A stretch of 7,075 nucleotides of DNA from Leptolyngbya sp. SIO4C1 (lineage in GTDB: Bacteria > Cyanobacteriota > Cyanobacteriia > Phormidesmidales > Phormidesmidaceae), in the NCBI GenBank assembly GCA_010671975.1, contig JAAHIA010000262.1, positions 1-7,075 on the forward strand, written 5' to 3'. Both the position numbers and the translations under genes were made by a program. Shown here one piece after another: positions 6,030 to 7,075 of this stretch. The notes under the pieces were generated by a model. That model saw only the letters and a list, made by a program, of their open reading frames with translations. It did no database searches and was not told where the DNA came from. Every line of letters starts with the position of its first letter. Positions within the stretch are counted from its first letter, which is position 1.

Positions 6030-6155
6030 ATCTTGCGGCCATCCGCATAGAGAGTGAGTGAGAAGATTAAGGTACTCTAACTCTATAGAGAGCTGGCTTT
6101 ATTGATCGATTTCGCGTTTTTGTGAGCTGCACTTATGCTACAGACCCCCTCACTG

Positions 6156-7058
6156 ATGACGAGTGACTCGGAGCTAATCAAGCGCCTTGATCCCAGTGCA
6201 ATGGATCAGATCATGATCTATCTGGCCTTCAGTGCGATGAGGACAGGCGGTCACCGCCACGGTGCGTTCCTAGATGCGGCTGCGACAGCAGCTAAATGCG
6301 CCATCTATATGACTTATATGGAGCAGGGCGAAAACCTGCGAATGACAGGGCACCTGCACCATATTGAGCCTAAACGCGTCAAAGCGATTGTCGAAGAGGT
6401 GCGAAAAGCGCTGACGCAGGGCAAGCTGCTGAAGATGTTTGGTTCGCAAGAGCCGCGCTACTTGATTCAGCTGCCCTATGTATGGCTTGAGCAATATCCT
6501 TGGGAGTCCGGGACTGCTAGAATTTCTGGCACCAATCTAACATCTGAAGAAAAGCGACAGTTAGAAAGTAAGCTGCCCGAAACGCTGCCGGATGCTCAGC
6601 TGATTACCTCATTTCAGTTTATGGAACTGATTGAGTTTCTGCATGCTCGCTCCCAAGAAGATCTGCCCGAAGAGCGCACTATGCCGCTGAGCGAGGCCCT
6701 TGCTGAGCATATTCGTCGCCGACTGATGTACTCTGGCACCGTTACGCGCATTGATTCTCCCTGGGGCATGCCATTCTATGCACTGACTCGGGCTTCGTAT
6801 TCACCCGTAGATGAAGAAGAGCGTACCTGCACCATGATTGAGGATACGGCTCGCTATTTTCGCCTGATGCGAGAGTGGGCTGACCGCAACCCTGCCTCAA
6901 GACGAATTTTAGAGGAGTTGGACATCGCACCGGAGCTGCGCGAGGCTGCTTTTAACGAGCTAGATGAGCTAGTACGACAGTGGGCCGACAAATTTCATCA
7001 AAAAGGCGGCAGCCCGGTCGTAGTACAGATGGTAGTGGGCGAGAACCGGCCGTACTAA
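6156..7058 (+). CDS. hetR: Heterocyst differentiation master regulator HetR
   Basis: HetR is a dimeric DNA-binding activator that drives heterocyst differentiation in Anabaena and is also present in many filamentous species without heterocysts. From ATG 6156 the protein has 300 residues and starts MTSDSELIKRLDPSAMDQ, lining up with the Anabaena start, so I prefer it to ATG 6135, which adds seven residues. Residue numbers then agree with Anabaena HetR. The DNA-binding part (about 1-98) keeps G36, C48 and H69; the flap (about 99-216) keeps S152 and S179, known from mutant and protease studies; the hood (about 217-300) keeps R223, E253, E254, D256 and D270, around the RGSGR-binding site. The protein looks intact and functional. 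The C-terminal tail (VVGENRPY) differs from that of Anabaena. Neither start has a strong ribosome site; GTGAG precedes 6135. Confidence 0.97.
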   Translation: MTSDSELIKRLDPSAMDQIMIYLAFSAMRTGGHRHGAFLDAAATAAKCAIYMTYMEQGENLRMTGHLHHIEPKRVKAIVEEVRKALTQGKLLKMFGSQEPRYLIQLPYVWLEQYPWESGTARISGTNLTSEEKRQLESKLPETLPDAQLITSFQFMELIEFLHARSQEDLPEERTMPLSEALAEHIRRRLMYSGTVTRIDSPWGMPFYALTRASYSPVDEEERTCTMIEDTARYFRLMREWADRNPASRRILEELDIAPELREAAFNELDELVRQWADKFHQKGGSPVVVQMVVGENRPY

Positions 7059-7075
7059 CGCAGCGTTTCCCACGA

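Larger units (their letters stand above)
5868..6134. promoter_or_regulatory. hetR upstream region with several palindromes
   Basis: This AT-rich region holds a 9-bp inverted repeat TTATTCTAA/TTAGAATAA (5921-5929 and 5948-5956), the palindrome GAATCAGTGATTC (5958-5970), TTTACGTAAA (6003-6012), a -10-like TATACT (6024-6029) and the palindrome CTCTATAGAG (6081-6090). hetR is autoregulated in Anabaena and has several start sites there, so some of these may be regulator sites. None matches the GGGG-N5-CCCC HetR target known upstream of hetP, and no exact NtcA box was seen. Confidence 0.45.

Noticed and set aside
5980..6057. A 25-codon frame starting MIVHFLVDLRKPGR upstream of hetR
   Set aside because: It has no motif of known HetR inhibitors, overlaps the likely hetR promoter, and nothing but its length-limited openness supports coding.

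Overview
The window looks like chromosome from a filamentous cyanobacterium. The evidence is a hetR gene, which is essentially confined to cyanobacteria and mostly found in filamentous ones; an FtsH of the cyanobacterial type; a Mo-nitro_C domain protein; and eight copies of the cyanobacterial palindrome GCGATCGC (HIP1). The genus cannot be fixed from sequence alone, and nothing here proves that the organism makes heterocysts.

Layout. Bases 1-146 hold the antisense remnant of a bacterial polynucleotide kinase (pnkp-like). It is cut off on one side by the window edge and on the other by a stop codon where the ATP-binding P-loop should be, so it is either a pseudogene or a contig-end misjoin. 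All other genes are on the + strand. They are ftsH (213-2084), a YdcF/DUF218 membrane-anchored protein (about 2230-2895), a TerB-like plus Mo-nitro_C fusion protein (2940-3659), and an FAD-dependent oxidoreductase (3679-5466) only 19 nt behind it. A 668-base stretch without an obvious gene follows, and then hetR (6156-7058, possibly from 6135).

The key point is inside that stretch. Bases 5697-5867 encode a 56-residue peptide with a hydrophobic N-terminus and two copies of DHRGSGR, 17 residues apart. RGSGR is the pentapeptide by which PatS, PatX and HetN inhibit HetR. A short exported-looking protein with HRGSGR directly upstream of hetR fits the PatX family. The three base differences between the two 21-base motif copies are all synonymous third-position changes, which argues for selection on the peptide. 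HetR itself keeps the hood-domain residues that contact the pentapeptide (R223, E253, E254, D256, D270 in Anabaena numbering). The locus therefore reads as an activator next to its own inhibitor, with the inhibitor carrying a doubled active motif.

The non-coding DNA around patX and hetR holds further structure: a 10-bp bulged hairpin before patX, a TTTACGTAA motif upstream of both genes, and several palindromes upstream of hetR, one of them just ahead of a good -10 box. These may be operators, but none matches a site I can name.
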